Both the position numbers and the translations under genes were made by a program. Shown here piece by piece: positions 17,333 through 26,092 of a stretch of 64,000 nucleotides of DNA. The stretch is from Phycisphaerales bacterium PN19_bin_20. GTDB lineage: Bacteria; Planctomycetota; Phycisphaerae; Phycisphaerales; UBA1924. How positions within the stretch are numbered: position 1 is the stretch's first letter; every line of letters starts with the position of its first letter. Below the pieces are notes generated by a model. It made no database searches and was not told where the DNA came from. It worked only from the letters and a program-made list of their open reading frames with translations. The stretch spans positions 1-64,000 of the forward strand of contig JAJOLK010000008.1 in the NCBI GenBank assembly GCA_021173225.1, in the 5' to 3' direction.

Positions 17333-17537
17333 TCGCGCCAACAGATCCGCACGAGCCTCTCTCTGGCCCCCGTTCGAACCCGCCCTCTTGCGAGCGCGCG
17401 GTACAACCGCCCCGCGTGGGACCAGAGCCCGGGGACGAAATATAAGTTCTAATATTCGGGCGTACTCTCGTCATTGCCGAGCGTTCACCCGCGCGCCGTC
17501 GTTCACCCGTGCCCAAACTGCCCGGGATTCGTAATAC

Positions 17538-18017
17538 TTACCAGCTTGCATCTTCGTCGCGACCGCCGCGCTTGCCGCCGCCGCCACCCCAGCTTCCGCC
17601 AGAGCGACCCCCGCCACCCCCGCCGCCATCTCGGCCGCCGCCGCCACCGGAGCGACCACCCTCGCCGCCGCCGAAGCCGCCGCCACTACCGCCACCGGAG
17701 CGACCACCACCGCCACCACCGAAGCCGCCGCCACCACCAAAGCCCCGGCCGCCGCCGCCAGCACCGCCGCCCTCAGTCTTGGGGCGCGCCTCGTTGACCG
17801 TCAACGGGCGGCCGCCAAGGTTCTTGCCGTTGACCCCGTCAATGGCCTTACGTGCCTCGTCATCGCTGGGCATCTCAACAAACGCAAACCCGCGCGAGCG
17901 CCCGGTGTCTCGGTCGATCATGATCTGCACGCGGGCGACCGCCCCAAACGCGCCAAATTCCTGTTGCAGCTCGGCCTCGGTGCACGACCACGGGAGGTTA
18001 CCAACGTAGATGTTCAC
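17538..18017 (-). CDS. Glycine-rich RRM RNA-binding protein
   Basis: 159 residues. Residues 1-80 form one RNA recognition motif with RNP2 (I-Y-V-G-N-L) and RNP1 (R-G-F-A-F-V-E-M), matching the single-RRM proteins of cyanobacteria and planctomycetes. Residues about 85-155 are a long Gly/Arg tail (F-G-G-G-G-G repeats with Arg-Asp), resembling eukaryotic glycine-rich RNA-binding proteins. It probably binds single-stranded RNA, perhaps in cold or stress adaptation as for family members elsewhere. The 300-base untranslated stretch upstream could hold regulatory structure; none was recognised. Confidence 0.92.
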   Translation of the reverse strand: MNIYVGNLPWSCTEAELQQEFGAFGAVARVQIMIDRDTGRSRGFAFVEMPSDDEARKAIDGVNGKNLGGRPLTVNEARPKTEGGGAGGGGRGFGGGGGFGGGGGGRSGGGSGGGFGGGEGGRSGGGGGRDGGGGGGGRSGGSWGGGGGKRGGRDEDASW

Positions 18018-18324
18018 TGTGCGAACCCTTCTTGCCCGGGCGAGACACTCGCGGAATCAGAATCCTGATCACCAACGCTTCGAAGAGATCCGAGAAACGA
18101 CGGCCCGAGCAAGCAGACGCATCGCAACGGACGAACCAGCAGGCCTTGCCGAACACCGACAAGCCAGCTCGTTCTGCACCCGGGCCAACAATCGGCCCGG
18201 CGCGCTGAGCCCATAGTACCACCCCTACTAGGCGGTGTGGATAAACACCAAGCTACCAGCGCTCTCATCCCAGCGAACAGCTTGGCAAAATCCCCCGATA
18301 AGCCGAACTGAGGCCGAGTTCAGC
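18018..18324. other. Long gap upstream of the RRM gene
   Basis: About 300 bases without a convincing gene. It must contain the promoter and leader of the minus-strand RRM gene (start at 18017) and the 3' end signals of the hypothetical gene ending at 18325. No clear hairpin with a T-tract and no strong promoter were found. Confidence 0.4.
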
Positions 18325-19308
18325 TTAGACCCGCCGCGGGGGCCCGCCCAGATTTGGCCCGCCCGGCTTTGGCGCATCGGGCTCATCCAAGCCCTCCTCC
18401 CCAAAGTCTTCAGGCTCATCAGGATCGTCAGGCAAAGCTGGCCCGCGCCGTGGCTGTTTCGCCGCCGCAGGATTCGTCAGCAGCAAATGAGCCGCCCGCT
18501 CGCACGCCTCGCGCAGCGCCTGGTGCAGCTTCTCATGGTCGCTGTGCGCCGCCAGACGCAGCGAAAGCTGCTCGACCCGCAGCAGCGGGTCCGTCGCCGT
18601 CACCTGCGCAATCGCCGCATCACCCAGCGCCTCGCCCGCGGCCAGCATCCACCCCAGGCTCGGCACCTGGAACGTCCCAAACGCGTTGACCACCGGCGCG
18701 CTCAAAACCATCACCGCCGAAGTCGCTAGGTCTGCACCTGACCCTTCGCTCACGCCGCCGTGCTTGGCCGCGCTAGCCGCCGCGCTTGCCGCCTTCTTGC
18801 GACCCTTGCCAGCGCCGTTGGTCGAGCTTGCCGCAGGCGGCAGTGGGGGTGGTGGTGGGGGCAGCGGCTCGCTAACCAGCGCCCGCACCGTCACCGGGCC
18901 CACCGAGACCACCGGGCAACGCCCGCCGCTGGTCATCGGCTCACGCGCCAGCGCGATCACCGGCACCTCAGCCAGGTCCGCCGCAGATCTGATCGACCGC
19001 GCCTCACTCCCAACCCGCGGCGGGACCAGCAGGTACACCCCTGCCTCGGGCTTGAAGTGCTCGCCCAGCGGCTCGCTGATAACCCGCACCATGCCACTGT
19101 CCCACGCCAGATCGCGCTTCTGCCGCCGCGCCTCTTGCAACGGGTTGACGATCCGCGCCGCCGCCGCGTAATCGCCCGCTGACACCGACTTCTCGAACGC
19201 CTCGACGCACAGCCGCTCGCACAGAAAGTACTGACGAGCCACCAGCGCAGCGCTGGCCTGCTCCATCAGCCGTCCGACGTGCTCGTGGCTGGCCTTCTTG
19301 AGCGTCAT
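18325..19308 (-). CDS. Hypothetical protein with helical N-terminal domain
   Basis: 327 residues from the ATG at 19308; an in-frame GTG at 19335 is the alternative start. The N-terminal 70 residues (H-V-G-R-L-M-E-Q-A-S-A-A-L-V-A-R-Q-Y-F-L-C-E-R-L-C) look like a TPR-type helical pair. The middle has a poly-proline stretch and an Ala/Lys-rich segment, followed by a second helical region (about 190-270) and an acidic, Pro/Gly-rich tail. No membrane segment. Function unknown; the next gene on the same strand, 110 bases downstream in the opposite map direction (19419-20078), is also uncharacterised. Confidence 0.65.
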   Translation of the reverse strand: MTLKKASHEHVGRLMEQASAALVARQYFLCERLCVEAFEKSVSAGDYAAAARIVNPLQEARRQKRDLAWDSGMVRVISEPLGEHFKPEAGVYLLVPPRVGSEARSIRSAADLAEVPVIALAREPMTSGGRCPVVSVGPVTVRALVSEPLPPPPPPLPPAASSTNGAGKGRKKAASAAASAAKHGGVSEGSGADLATSAVMVLSAPVVNAFGTFQVPSLGWMLAAGEALGDAAIAQVTATDPLLRVEQLSLRLAAHSDHEKLHQALREACERAAHLLLTNPAAAKQPRRGPALPDDPDEPEDFGEEGLDEPDAPKPGGPNLGGPPRRV

Positions 19309-19418
19309 CGAAGCTGCAACTCCCTCTTTGATCACACCAGCCCAGCCGCCACGACCCTGCCGTTTCCGACCGCCCGCATCGTACCGACATCACGCCCCGA
19401 CAACCTGCCGGGCTCCGA

Positions 19419-20078
19419 TCACGCCTTCAGCGCCGCCTGACCCATCTGCCGCAGCAGGCCGGTCCAGACCCGATTCTGCTCGTCCAGCTCCACCGCCAGC
19501 ACGTCCGCCAGGCTCGACCAATCCTGCGATTCTAATGATGTCTTGACCGACTGCAAAGACGCCGAAAGCTCGGCCGTCCTCGCCTGCACGTTCACGCCGC
19601 TCGGAACCAGCCCCTCCAGCGGCACGCCCAGCAGGTCCGGGCCTCGCTCCAGCACCGCCCGCACCGCCTCCCAGACGCCAATCACCTCGGTGATCAGCCC
19701 CAGCGCCGCGCCAACATCACCTGCCTGCAACGCCCCGCCCGCGTCGGTCTGCAGGTCCCGCGCCTCCTCCAGCGCGTCGGCCGCCTGCACAAAGCTCGTC
19801 GCCACCAGCTCACGCGGGTTGGCCGAGACAAACTGCAACCGCTCGCCACTCGGGCCCGCACCCGCCTCGACGGCCTCAAGCTCCGAATCGCTCAGCTGCC
19901 GCCCGTCGAGCTTGACCTCGATGATCACGCGCCCGCTCGCCTGCGCAAGCTCACGCGCCGCCGCGAGCGCACGGCCCACCACGCCCCCGAGCGCCGCCGC
20001 GTGCTCTTGCCCGGCGCCCCCCTGGCCTGCGTCCCTTTGGCTGGGGCCCAACTCGCGCTCGTCAAGAAATGCCTTCAT
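19419..20078 (-). CDS. Hypothetical helical protein
   Basis: 219 residues from the ATG at 20078 (M-K-A-F-L-D-E-R-E-L-G). The sequence is mostly Ala/Leu/Glu-rich helix with regular heptad-like stretches (T-A-E-L-S-A-S-L-Q-S-V-K-T-S-L-E) and no membrane segment or signal peptide. The region L-A-D-V-L-A-V-E-L-D-E-Q-N-R-V-W-T-G-L-L at the C-terminus is the best conserved-looking part. It precedes the hypothetical gene at 18325-19308 on the same strand and may be transcribed with it. No family recognised. Confidence 0.6.
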   Translation of the reverse strand: MKAFLDERELGPSQRDAGQGGAGQEHAAALGGVVGRALAAARELAQASGRVIIEVKLDGRQLSDSELEAVEAGAGPSGERLQFVSANPRELVATSFVQAADALEEARDLQTDAGGALQAGDVGAALGLITEVIGVWEAVRAVLERGPDLLGVPLEGLVPSGVNVQARTAELSASLQSVKTSLESQDWSSLADVLAVELDEQNRVWTGLLRQMGQAALKA

Positions 20079-20172
20079 GTCGGTTGATCGGACACACATC
20101 CAGCCCGCCGCCACAATCCGCCCCGGGCGTGCCGGACACGAGGCCCTGGCCAACGCTGCCCCACGCCCCGCC

Positions 20173-20670
20173 CTAGCGATCCCGCTGGCCCATCGCCCGG
20201 TCCGTCTCGCGCCGAGTCTCACGCTCCTTGATCGCGTCGCGCTTGTCGTGCGCCTTGCGCCCCGTGCCCAGACCGATCAGGCACTTGGCAAACCCGTTCT
20301 TAAAGTACACCTTCAGCGGCACCAAACTGGCGCCCTTCACCTCTACCGCCTTGGCCAGCCGCGCAATCTCTTTCTTGTGCGCAAGCAGCTTGCGCACCCG
20401 CATGGATGGCGGTTGGTTCGCCGCCGCCGGCCCGTAGTGCCCGATGTTCACGTTCTGCAGATACAGCCCCGGACCCCCGGGCCCCCCCGCGCTCTCCGCA
20501 CGCACCCAGCCCTCGCTGATAGAGATCTTGCCCTCGCGGACGGCCTTGACCTCCGAGCCCGCCAGCATGATCCCGCACTCGAGCGTCTCGCTGATCTCGT
20601 AGCTAAACCGCGCTTTACGATTCTCAATCGTCGGCTCATCCGTCCGCTGCTTGTGCTTCCCGCTGGCCAT
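20173..20670 (-). CDS. smpB: SsrA-binding protein SmpB
   Basis: 165 residues from the ATG at 20670. The family signature is clear: N-R-K-A-R-F-S-Y-E-I-S-E-T-L-E-C-G-I-M-L-A-G-S-E-V-K-A-V-R (broken here for reading) followed by L-Y-L-Q-N-V-N-I and L-V-P-L-K-V-Y-F-K-N-G-F-A-K, and a basic tail K-R-D-A-I-K-E-R-E-T. SmpB binds tmRNA and brings it to stalled ribosomes for trans-translation. A Gly/Pro insertion (A-G-G-P-G-G-P-G) interrupts the barrel loop. The ssrA gene itself was not found in this window. Confidence 0.95.
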   Translation of the reverse strand: MASGKHKQRTDEPTIENRKARFSYEISETLECGIMLAGSEVKAVREGKISISEGWVRAESAGGPGGPGLYLQNVNIGHYGPAAANQPPSMRVRKLLAHKKEIARLAKAVEVKGASLVPLKVYFKNGFAKCLIGLGTGRKAHDKRDAIKERETRRETDRAMGQRDR

Positions 20671-20758
20671 ACAAGAGCAGTCTACGGGGCCAACCCGCCC
20701 CAACGCGCCGCTACCAGCCACGCGCCCGACGAGGGCCCAGCTGCGGCTTGCGCCACGC

Positions 20759-22168
20759 TCAGGTTGCCACCAACACCACGTTCACCAGCACGCTGATGAT
20801 CAGCAGCACGCACATCGCGATGAACAGCCGCATGTCGACCACGGGCGCATTCGACCGCTCAACCACCACCGGCGCGCTTGACGCCGCTTGCTCGGCTTTC
20901 GCCAGAGCCGCCAGGTCCGCCCCAACTACGTCTTTGTGCGCAATCGGCGGCTGCTTGCCGTCACGCACCGCACGCAGGTCCAGCAGCACGTCACGGCACG
21001 TCTGGTACCGCCTCCGCGCGTCCTTGGCCATCATCATCTCGATGACCTCAGAGATACCCGCCGACAGCTTCGGATTCACTTGGTCCGGATGACGCAGCTC
21101 GCTCTTGAGGTGCTGGTGCATCACGTCCGCCGGGTCCTTCCCGTCGAAGGGCACCTGCCCCGTCACCATGTGATACAGCGTCGCGCCGAGCGAATAAATG
21201 TCCGCCGGCGGGCCGATCTTCACCTCGCCGCGAATTTGCTCGGGGCTGATGTAATACGGCGTGCCGAAGGCCTTACCCTTCTCCTCATTGGCCGCCTCAA
21301 CATCGCTCACCGCCCGTGCCAGACCTAGGTCTGCCAGCTTGACCGCCCCGGTCTTGGTCAGCATCACGTTCTTGGGCTTCACGTCACGGTGGATCAGCCC
21401 CTTCTCGTGCGCGTGCATCAGCGCCTCGGCAACTTGGATCGAGATCTCTACCGCGTCGCGCTCGGGCACCTTCTTAAGCTTGATTATGTCGTCGTAGACC
21501 GTCCGCCCGTCGACAAACTCCATCACAAAGTAGTGGTAGTTACCCGCCTGGCCGACGTCGTACGCCTGAACGACGTTCGGGTGGTTCAGCTGCGCCGCCG
21601 CTCGCCCCTCGGCGTAGAACCGCTCAATAAACTGGGTGCTCTCGCTGAACTTCCGCGGCAAAATCTTGATCGCCACCAGCCGATCTAGGCTGAGCTGACG
21701 CGCCCTGTACACCGTTGCCATCGCGCCTGCGCCAAGCTTGTCAAGCAGCTTGTACCCGGGGATCTGCTGCCCGGACCGGATCTCCTCGGCCTGACGCCGG
21801 AGCCGCTCAAGCTGCCGACGCGTGATGTACGAGTTCTCAACCAGCAGCTCGGCGACCGAACGCTGGTTCGCCTCTTCTGCCGTCAGCCGCGCCATCTCCA
21901 GGCAGTGCTGCACCTCTTCAGAAGTCGCAAAGCTCTGGTCCACAACCATCTTGGCGATGAAGGTGTCCAAGTTGCCCGAACGCGTCTTGTCTTTAGGATC
22001 AATCTCGCCCGCCCGCGCGGCTCCTCGCGCCCCGGCACTGCCGCCAGAGCCGCCCTTCGTTCCTTCATTGTGCACAAGCCCGCCCGCGGGCGTCTGCTCC
22101 GCCACCGGGGTCCCGGGCTCCACTCGTGAGGTTTCGGTCAAGTCAGGCTTGGAGGGTTTCGAGGTCAT
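20759..22168 (-). CDS. Membrane-anchored serine/threonine protein kinase
   Basis: 469 residues. The N-terminal 55 residues are disordered; residues about 60-125 form a helical domain resembling the N-terminus of GspE-type proteins (F-I-A-K-M-V-V...L-L-V-E-N-S-Y-I-T-R-R-Q-L). The Hanks-type kinase domain (about 135-400) has the glycine loop L-G-A-G-A-M-A-T-V, lysine in V-A-I-K-I-L, H-R-D-V-K-P-K-N, D-L-G-L-A-R and S-L-G-A-T-L-Y-H-M, so it should be active. A single C-terminal membrane helix (about 447-468) anchors it with the kinase in the cytosol and almost no outer domain. Its start overlaps the stop of a small upstream gene (ATGA). Confidence 0.93.
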   Translation of the reverse strand: MTSKPSKPDLTETSRVEPGTPVAEQTPAGGLVHNEGTKGGSGGSAGARGAARAGEIDPKDKTRSGNLDTFIAKMVVDQSFATSEEVQHCLEMARLTAEEANQRSVAELLVENSYITRRQLERLRRQAEEIRSGQQIPGYKLLDKLGAGAMATVYRARQLSLDRLVAIKILPRKFSESTQFIERFYAEGRAAAQLNHPNVVQAYDVGQAGNYHYFVMEFVDGRTVYDDIIKLKKVPERDAVEISIQVAEALMHAHEKGLIHRDVKPKNVMLTKTGAVKLADLGLARAVSDVEAANEEKGKAFGTPYYISPEQIRGEVKIGPPADIYSLGATLYHMVTGQVPFDGKDPADVMHQHLKSELRHPDQVNPKLSAGISEVIEMMMAKDARRRYQTCRDVLLDLRAVRDGKQPPIAHKDVVGADLAALAKAEQAASSAPVVVERSNAPVVDMRLFIAMCVLLIISVLVNVVLVAT

Positions 22169-22443
22169 CCTTTGTGCTTGCTCACAGAATCAAAAGTCTG
22201 ATCAGCGCCCATGCCCATAATCATCGGGCGCACCCCCAAAGAGGGATCCAATCGAGCGCGCCCCGCAGGGGCACCATCGACAGACCCACCGGCGCGGTAC
22301 TCTACCTCGTATACGATAGGATTGCCCGATTCAGTTCCGGCCGCACGGGCCTTGTCAGGGTTATCGACCCATCTTTGCACATTCCAATGCCATTCTAGGC
22401 ATTCGTTCCGCTTTGTGAGTAAAATCCCTAAGGAATGGACCAT
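22165..22443 (-). CDS. Small hypothetical protein overlapping the kinase start
   Basis: About 92 residues if begun at the ATG at 22443; other starts are possible. The frame ends in a TGA that overlaps the kinase ATG by four bases (ATGA), the usual arrangement for translational coupling. It contains N-P-I-V-Y-E-V-E-Y-R-A-G-G-S-V and ends D-S-V-S-K-H-K-G, with no membrane segment. No family is recognised. The overlap is the main support for it being a real gene. Confidence 0.4.
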   Translation of the reverse strand: MVHSLGILLTKRNECLEWHWNVQRWVDNPDKARAAGTESGNPIVYEVEYRAGGSVDGAPAGRARLDPSLGVRPMIMGMGADQTFDSVSKHKG

Positions 22444-22529
22444 TCGGTCCGTGAGGCAATTGAGTGCTCTCTGCACTCGATCTACGGGGGCGGGCCTTGG
22501 TTTCGCGGGCATCTGCCAGGAGCTTTGAC

Positions 22530-23561
22530 ATGCTCGATAGGACTTGCGTGGGCCTTGAAGTTCCCGCCAACTTCGGCTCTCGCCGCGCTCGCGGGTTTAC
22601 GCTTATTGAGCTGCTGGTGGTCATCGCGATCATCGCGGTGCTGGTCTCGATCTTGGTGCCGGCGCTCGGTGCCGCGCGGCGTCAGGCCCGCGCTACCGCC
22701 AGCTACGTGAACGTGCGCAACCTGATGCTCGGGCTGATCGGTTACTCCTCCGACTTCAAGGAGCAGTACATGAACCCCTTCCAGGTTCGTCGCCCGCTCC
22801 CGCCCAACGTCTTCCAGTACACGCAGTTCACGATCCCGCGCACCGTCGCGCAGCTCCCGTTTAACTTCAACGACGGCGGCTTCCAGACCGAGATGTTCGC
22901 GGCCCACTGGGCCAGCGTCGCCATGTCGTGGATGGATGAAAAGTCAAACCTCCAAAGCCCCGTGCAGTTTTCACCCGGTGACGACGTCGTCCGCGCACGC
23001 TTTGACCGCTACCGCGGCGTTGGCAACCTCGAAACCTTCATCTGGGACGGGTCGTACTTTTATTCACCCACGTGCTGGTTCAAGGCCGAGCGATACGGCG
23101 GCACGGGCAACGCGCTGCCGCCACCGGTCGATCCGCTGGCCAACGCTGGCAGCCCCAACACGCTGCGCTACAACCGCACCAGCGACGTGCTGAACCCCAC
23201 GCTCAAGGCCATTTTGTGGGAGCGATTTGACTTCAAGCGCAATCACCGCCAAGCCCCCAACGTCCGCGCGCGCCTGGCGCCGCAGTGGAACAATCCTGAC
23301 GCCGAGCCCGGCGTTGGCTTTGCTGACGGGTCGGTCCGCGAGGTCCGAATCCGTGACCTTGATGCTGCCCGGCTCGACCCCAACCCGGAAATGGCGCAGT
23401 CCATTACGCCGGTGGGCTTGTGGGCGCCGCCCGCCTCGGTGCTGGCCCGCTACGACATGCACCGTGACAACCTCGAGAACGGCACCAACAACACCGGCGT
23501 CTGGCCCGCGTACTTCTGGGCGACGCGCAACGGGATCCGCGGACGCGACGTGATCCGCTGA
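22530..23561 (+). CDS. Prepilin-like protein with N-terminal cleavage/methylation motif
   Basis: 343 residues from the ATG at 22530, preceded by CAGGAG. After a short basic leader (S-R-R-A-R) comes [17 protein letters not shown], the type IV prepilin signal cleaved after Gly and followed by the membrane/packing helix. The rest is an exported globular domain ending near V-G-F-A-D-G-S-V-R, the DG motif common in planctomycete members. These large, scattered pseudopilin-like proteins are plentiful in planctomycetes; none of the type II secretion or pilus assembly genes is nearby. Confidence 0.88.
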   Translation: MLDRTCVGLEVPANFGSRRARGFTLIELLVVIAIIAVLVSILVPALGAARRQARATASYVNVRNLMLGLIGYSSDFKEQYMNPFQVRRPLPPNVFQYTQFTIPRTVAQLPFNFNDGGFQTEMFAAHWASVAMSWMDEKSNLQSPVQFSPGDDVVRARFDRYRGVGNLETFIWDGSYFYSPTCWFKAERYGGTGNALPPPVDPLANAGSPNTLRYNRTSDVLNPTLKAILWERFDFKRNHRQAPNVRARLAPQWNNPDAEPGVGFADGSVREVRIRDLDAARLDPNPEMAQSITPVGLWAPPASVLARYDMHRDNLENGTNNTGVWPAYFWATRNGIRGRDVIR

Positions 23562-23613
23562 GGGCGGTACCATCGGGCCCGCCGGTGCAAAGCTCGGCGA
23601 CAAGGAGCTTGCC

Positions 23614-23994
23614 ATGGCCTCTCCCGCTGACTGCCTGTACTCTGAGTCTCACGAGTGGCACCGCCTGACAGGCGACACGCTGACGCTGGGCATCACGCGC
23701 TACGCCGTGGACGCTCTAACGGACGTGACCTACGCGAGCATGAAGCCCGCGGGCACCAAGGTCGCGGCGGGCGGGACCGTCGGCGAGGTCGAGAGTGTCA
23801 AGACCACCAGCGACATCTACAGCGCCGCCGGCGGCGAGATCAGCGAGGTCAACAAGGCCGTCGCTGACAACCCGGCGCTGCTCAACACCGACCCGTACGC
23901 GAACTGGCTGGTCAAGCTGAAGGTGAGCGACCCCTCGGGCCTCGGCAAGCTGATGAAGGCGGACGCCTACGACAAGGCTCACCCGGCGCACTAA
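23614..23994 (+). CDS. gcvH: Glycine cleavage system H protein
   Basis: 126 residues, starting at the ATG at 23614 with AAGGAG nearby. It shows Y-S-E-S-H-E-W-H-R at the N-terminus, L-G-I-T-R-Y-A-V-D-A-L and the lipoyl attachment site G-E-V-E-S-V-K-T-T-S-D, where the lysine carries lipoamide. GcvH shuttles the aminomethyl group between P, T and L proteins of glycine decarboxylation. No gcvT or gcvP is adjacent, and no glycine riboswitch was seen in the 52 bases upstream. Confidence 0.96.
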   Translation: MASPADCLYSESHEWHRLTGDTLTLGITRYAVDALTDVTYASMKPAGTKVAAGGTVGEVESVKTTSDIYSAAGGEISEVNKAVADNPALLNTDPYANWLVKLKVSDPSGLGKLMKADAYDKAHPAH

Positions 23995-24072
23995 CCCTTG
24001 GCCCACGAAGGCCCTGGCCCCAAGGCAACCGGCGGGTGTTTATGCATCCGAGCGAGCCTCCTTCGCGTAGAC

Positions 24073-24092
24073 ATGTTGGTACGCACCAACAT
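24073..24092. promoter_or_regulatory. Perfect palindrome, possible operator
   Basis: Eight-base arms ATGTTGGT and ACCAACAT surround the four-base centre ACGC, 70 bases before the glycine-zipper lipoprotein gene and 80 after gcvH. There is no T-tract, so it looks more like a protein-binding site than a terminator, but nothing identifies the binding factor. Confidence 0.4.
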
Positions 24093-24162
24093 CGCGCGGC
24101 GGGCGTAGAACCTCCTTGCACTGCCTGCATCGCGCCCCAATTCACTCGCAGTGGAAACTCAC

Positions 24163-24492
24163 ATGAGCACGCTCAACACACCTCGGCTCGTCAGCAAGCA
24201 TCCCACCCGCCTTCGCACCGCGATGCTCTCGACGCTGGCCGCCGGCGCGCTGGCTCTTGGCGGGTGCAGCAACGGGCTTGAGGGTGGGCTTTCGGGTGCT
24301 GCGCTCGGTGCCTTGGGTGGGCTGGCCATTGGCAGCATCTCGGGCGATATGGGCAAGGGGGCCGCGATTGGTGCGGTCGTCGGCGGCCTCGGCGGCGCGG
24401 TCTTGGGTGACCAGAACGAGCGGCGCGACCGCCGATATGACCCGCCCAGCGACCGACGCTACAACGAGTCTGGCGACGGCCGGCGCTGGTAG
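24163..24492 (+). CDS. Glycine-zipper lipoprotein
   Basis: 109 residues from the ATG at 24163 (an upstream in-frame ATG at 24151 adds four). A signal peptide ends in A-L-A-L-G-G-C, a lipobox. The mature part is a glycine zipper (G-A-A-L-G-A-L-G-G-L-A-I-G-S-I-S-G-D...G-A-A-I-G-A-V-V-G-G-L-G-G-A) like that of YMGG/SlyB-type outer-membrane lipoproteins, followed by an Arg/Tyr/Asp-rich tail (D-R-R-Y-D-P-P-S-D-R-R-Y). It probably sits in an envelope membrane and may oligomerise through the zipper. Confidence 0.8.
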   Translation: MSTLNTPRLVSKHPTRLRTAMLSTLAAGALALGGCSNGLEGGLSGAALGALGGLAIGSISGDMGKGAAIGAVVGGLGGAVLGDQNERRDRRYDPPSDRRYNESGDGRRW

Positions 24493-24569
24493 TCTGTGCT
24501 TCAAAGCGCGTCGAGTCTCACGCTCGCACCACAATCGGCATCGCTTTGGAGGTGGTGCGGAACGTCACG

Positions 24570-25325
24570 ATGACCTGCGTGAGCAGCGGTGATGACGCCG
24601 AAGCCTGCCCGCCCCGCAGGCGCGGGGACGACACGACTGCGCTGCTGCTGCGGTCGTACGCAGAGGGCGCGTTCCCGATGGCGACCTCGCGCAGGGGCCG
24701 CGTGAGCTTCTACAAGGCCGACCCGCGGTCGTTGCTGCCGCTGGATGATGGGGCGCTCACAGTCCCGCGCTCGCTGCGCGCGGCACTGCGCCGGACCACG
24801 CTCAGCTTTACCAGCGACCGGGCCTTCGAGCAGGTCTTGCGGCTGTGCGCCGACGTGCCCCGGCCCGACGGCGGCACATGGATCAACGACTGGATCATCA
24901 AGCACTACACGCGTTTGCACCAGCGCGGGCACGCGCACTCGATAGAGGCGTGGCTGACGCCCGGGCCCAACCCGCTAGGCACCGCGATCAAGCCCAGCGC
25001 AGAGCCCTTCGCCGCGCCCGTGCTCGTCGGCGGCCTTTACGGCGTGCACCTTGGCGGCGCGTTCTTTGGTGAGTCGATGTTCTCGCGACCGGATCTGGGC
25101 GGGACCGACGCGAGCAAGATGTGCCTGGTGCACCTTTGGCACCACCTCCGCCGTCAGCGTTTTGCGCTGCTCGACACGCAGATTGCCAACGACCACATGC
25201 GGCAGTTCGGGATCGTTGAGATCGCTGCTGCGGACTTCAGCACCGTGCTCGCCGCTGCGATCGCCACGCACGCAGATTGGGGCACTTTCGAGCCGGCGGT
25301 CACGCTCGCTGGCCTGAGGATCTGA
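24570..25325 (+). CDS. aat: Leucyl/phenylalanyl-tRNA-protein transferase
   Basis: 251 residues from the ATG at 24570; a TTG at 24546 preceded by nothing better is possible. The family pattern is evident: Y-A-E-G-A-F-P-M, the tryptophan/acidic region here reading V-S-F-Y-K-A-D-P-R-S-L-L-P-L, G-T-W-I-N-D-W-I-I, G-G-L-Y-G-V-H-L-G-G-A-F-F-G-E-S-M-F-S and L-L-D-T-Q-I-A-N-D-H-M. Aat adds Leu or Phe to proteins beginning with Lys or Arg, marking them for ClpS/ClpAP in the N-end rule. Its stop lies 17 bases before the next open frame's likely start. Confidence 0.93.
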   Translation: MTCVSSGDDAEACPPRRRGDDTTALLLRSYAEGAFPMATSRRGRVSFYKADPRSLLPLDDGALTVPRSLRAALRRTTLSFTSDRAFEQVLRLCADVPRPDGGTWINDWIIKHYTRLHQRGHAHSIEAWLTPGPNPLGTAIKPSAEPFAAPVLVGGLYGVHLGGAFFGESMFSRPDLGGTDASKMCLVHLWHHLRRQRFALLDTQIANDHMRQFGIVEIAAADFSTVLAAAIATHADWGTFEPAVTLAGLRI

Positions 25326-25366
25326 CGCTACCGTCGGTGCCGATGTACCACGCGGTCAACAGAGCG

Positions 25367-26050
25367 ATGAGCACACCCGAGCGGCAGGCCGTCACAGCGC
25401 TGCTGGGGCGGGCGCGTCGCCAGGGCTCGGCGTGGCACTTTGCGTCTCGCCCGCTGCTGATTGGCGCGGCGATGCTGGTGCTGGGCCTCACGGGCTTGCT
25501 GGTCCTGAGCATGAACGCGCAGCTCAGCGGCGCGGCGCGCGGGCCGGTGCTTGCGCAGGTCGGCGTGCTGGTGGCCGCGGCGCTCGCGCTGGCGGGCCTG
25601 CTCACGGCGGGCTATGGGATGGCCCGGCTCATGCTCGGACTTTTGATGGCGGGCCGAACCCGTGACAATGCCGATCAAACCATTCAGCTCTTGCAGCTTG
25701 AACTGCAAGGGGGCCAGGTTGAGCAGATCGAGCTGACCCTTTCCGGCGCCTCGCGGTTGCGCGGGACGCCTGCGCACGCCGCCTGGATCGCCCGCGCCGG
25801 CGAGCACCTGCTGGCGATTGACGGTGCCGACTTGCCCGCAGTCAGCGGTCGACCAGCGTCGGTGCTGCTGCGCTCGCTGCGGCTTGTGGTGCTGCCGACG
25901 AGCCGGCGGGTGCTCACCGCGCAGCACGAGGGCCTGCCGCTGCCCGAGGGGCGATCAATCGATGCCGAGGCGGTGCCTGACTTTGCCCGCGGGTACCGTC
26001 CGCTGCGGGCCGATCACTTTCCTGAGCCCGCGCGGGGCGACCTGCCCTGA
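25367..26050 (+). CDS. Hypothetical membrane protein with two transmembrane helices
   Basis: 227 residues from the ATG at 25367 (ATG at 25343 is an alternative). Two strong hydrophobic segments are present (L-L-I-G-A-A-M-L-V-L-G-L-T-G-L-L-V-L and V-G-V-L-V-A-A-A-L-A-L-A-G-L-L), followed by a soluble domain of about 140 residues with regular strands (V-E-Q-I-E-L-T-L-S-G-A, S-L-R-L-V-V-L-P-T). Two helices and a cytosolic C-terminal domain are likely. No family recognised. It lies between aat and an ABC-type ATPase, all co-directional. Confidence 0.6.
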   Translation: MSTPERQAVTALLGRARRQGSAWHFASRPLLIGAAMLVLGLTGLLVLSMNAQLSGAARGPVLAQVGVLVAAALALAGLLTAGYGMARLMLGLLMAGRTRDNADQTIQLLQLELQGGQVEQIELTLSGASRLRGTPAHAAWIARAGEHLLAIDGADLPAVSGRPASVLLRSLRLVVLPTSRRVLTAQHEGLPLPEGRSIDAEAVPDFARGYRPLRADHFPEPARGDLP

Positions 26051-26092
26051 CCGCGCGGCAAGCGCCCACGATAATCGCACGCGAGAACACCC

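Noticed and set aside
17371-17450. GTTCGAACCC suggesting a tRNA T arm
   Set aside because: No acceptor, D or anticodon stems could be paired around it.
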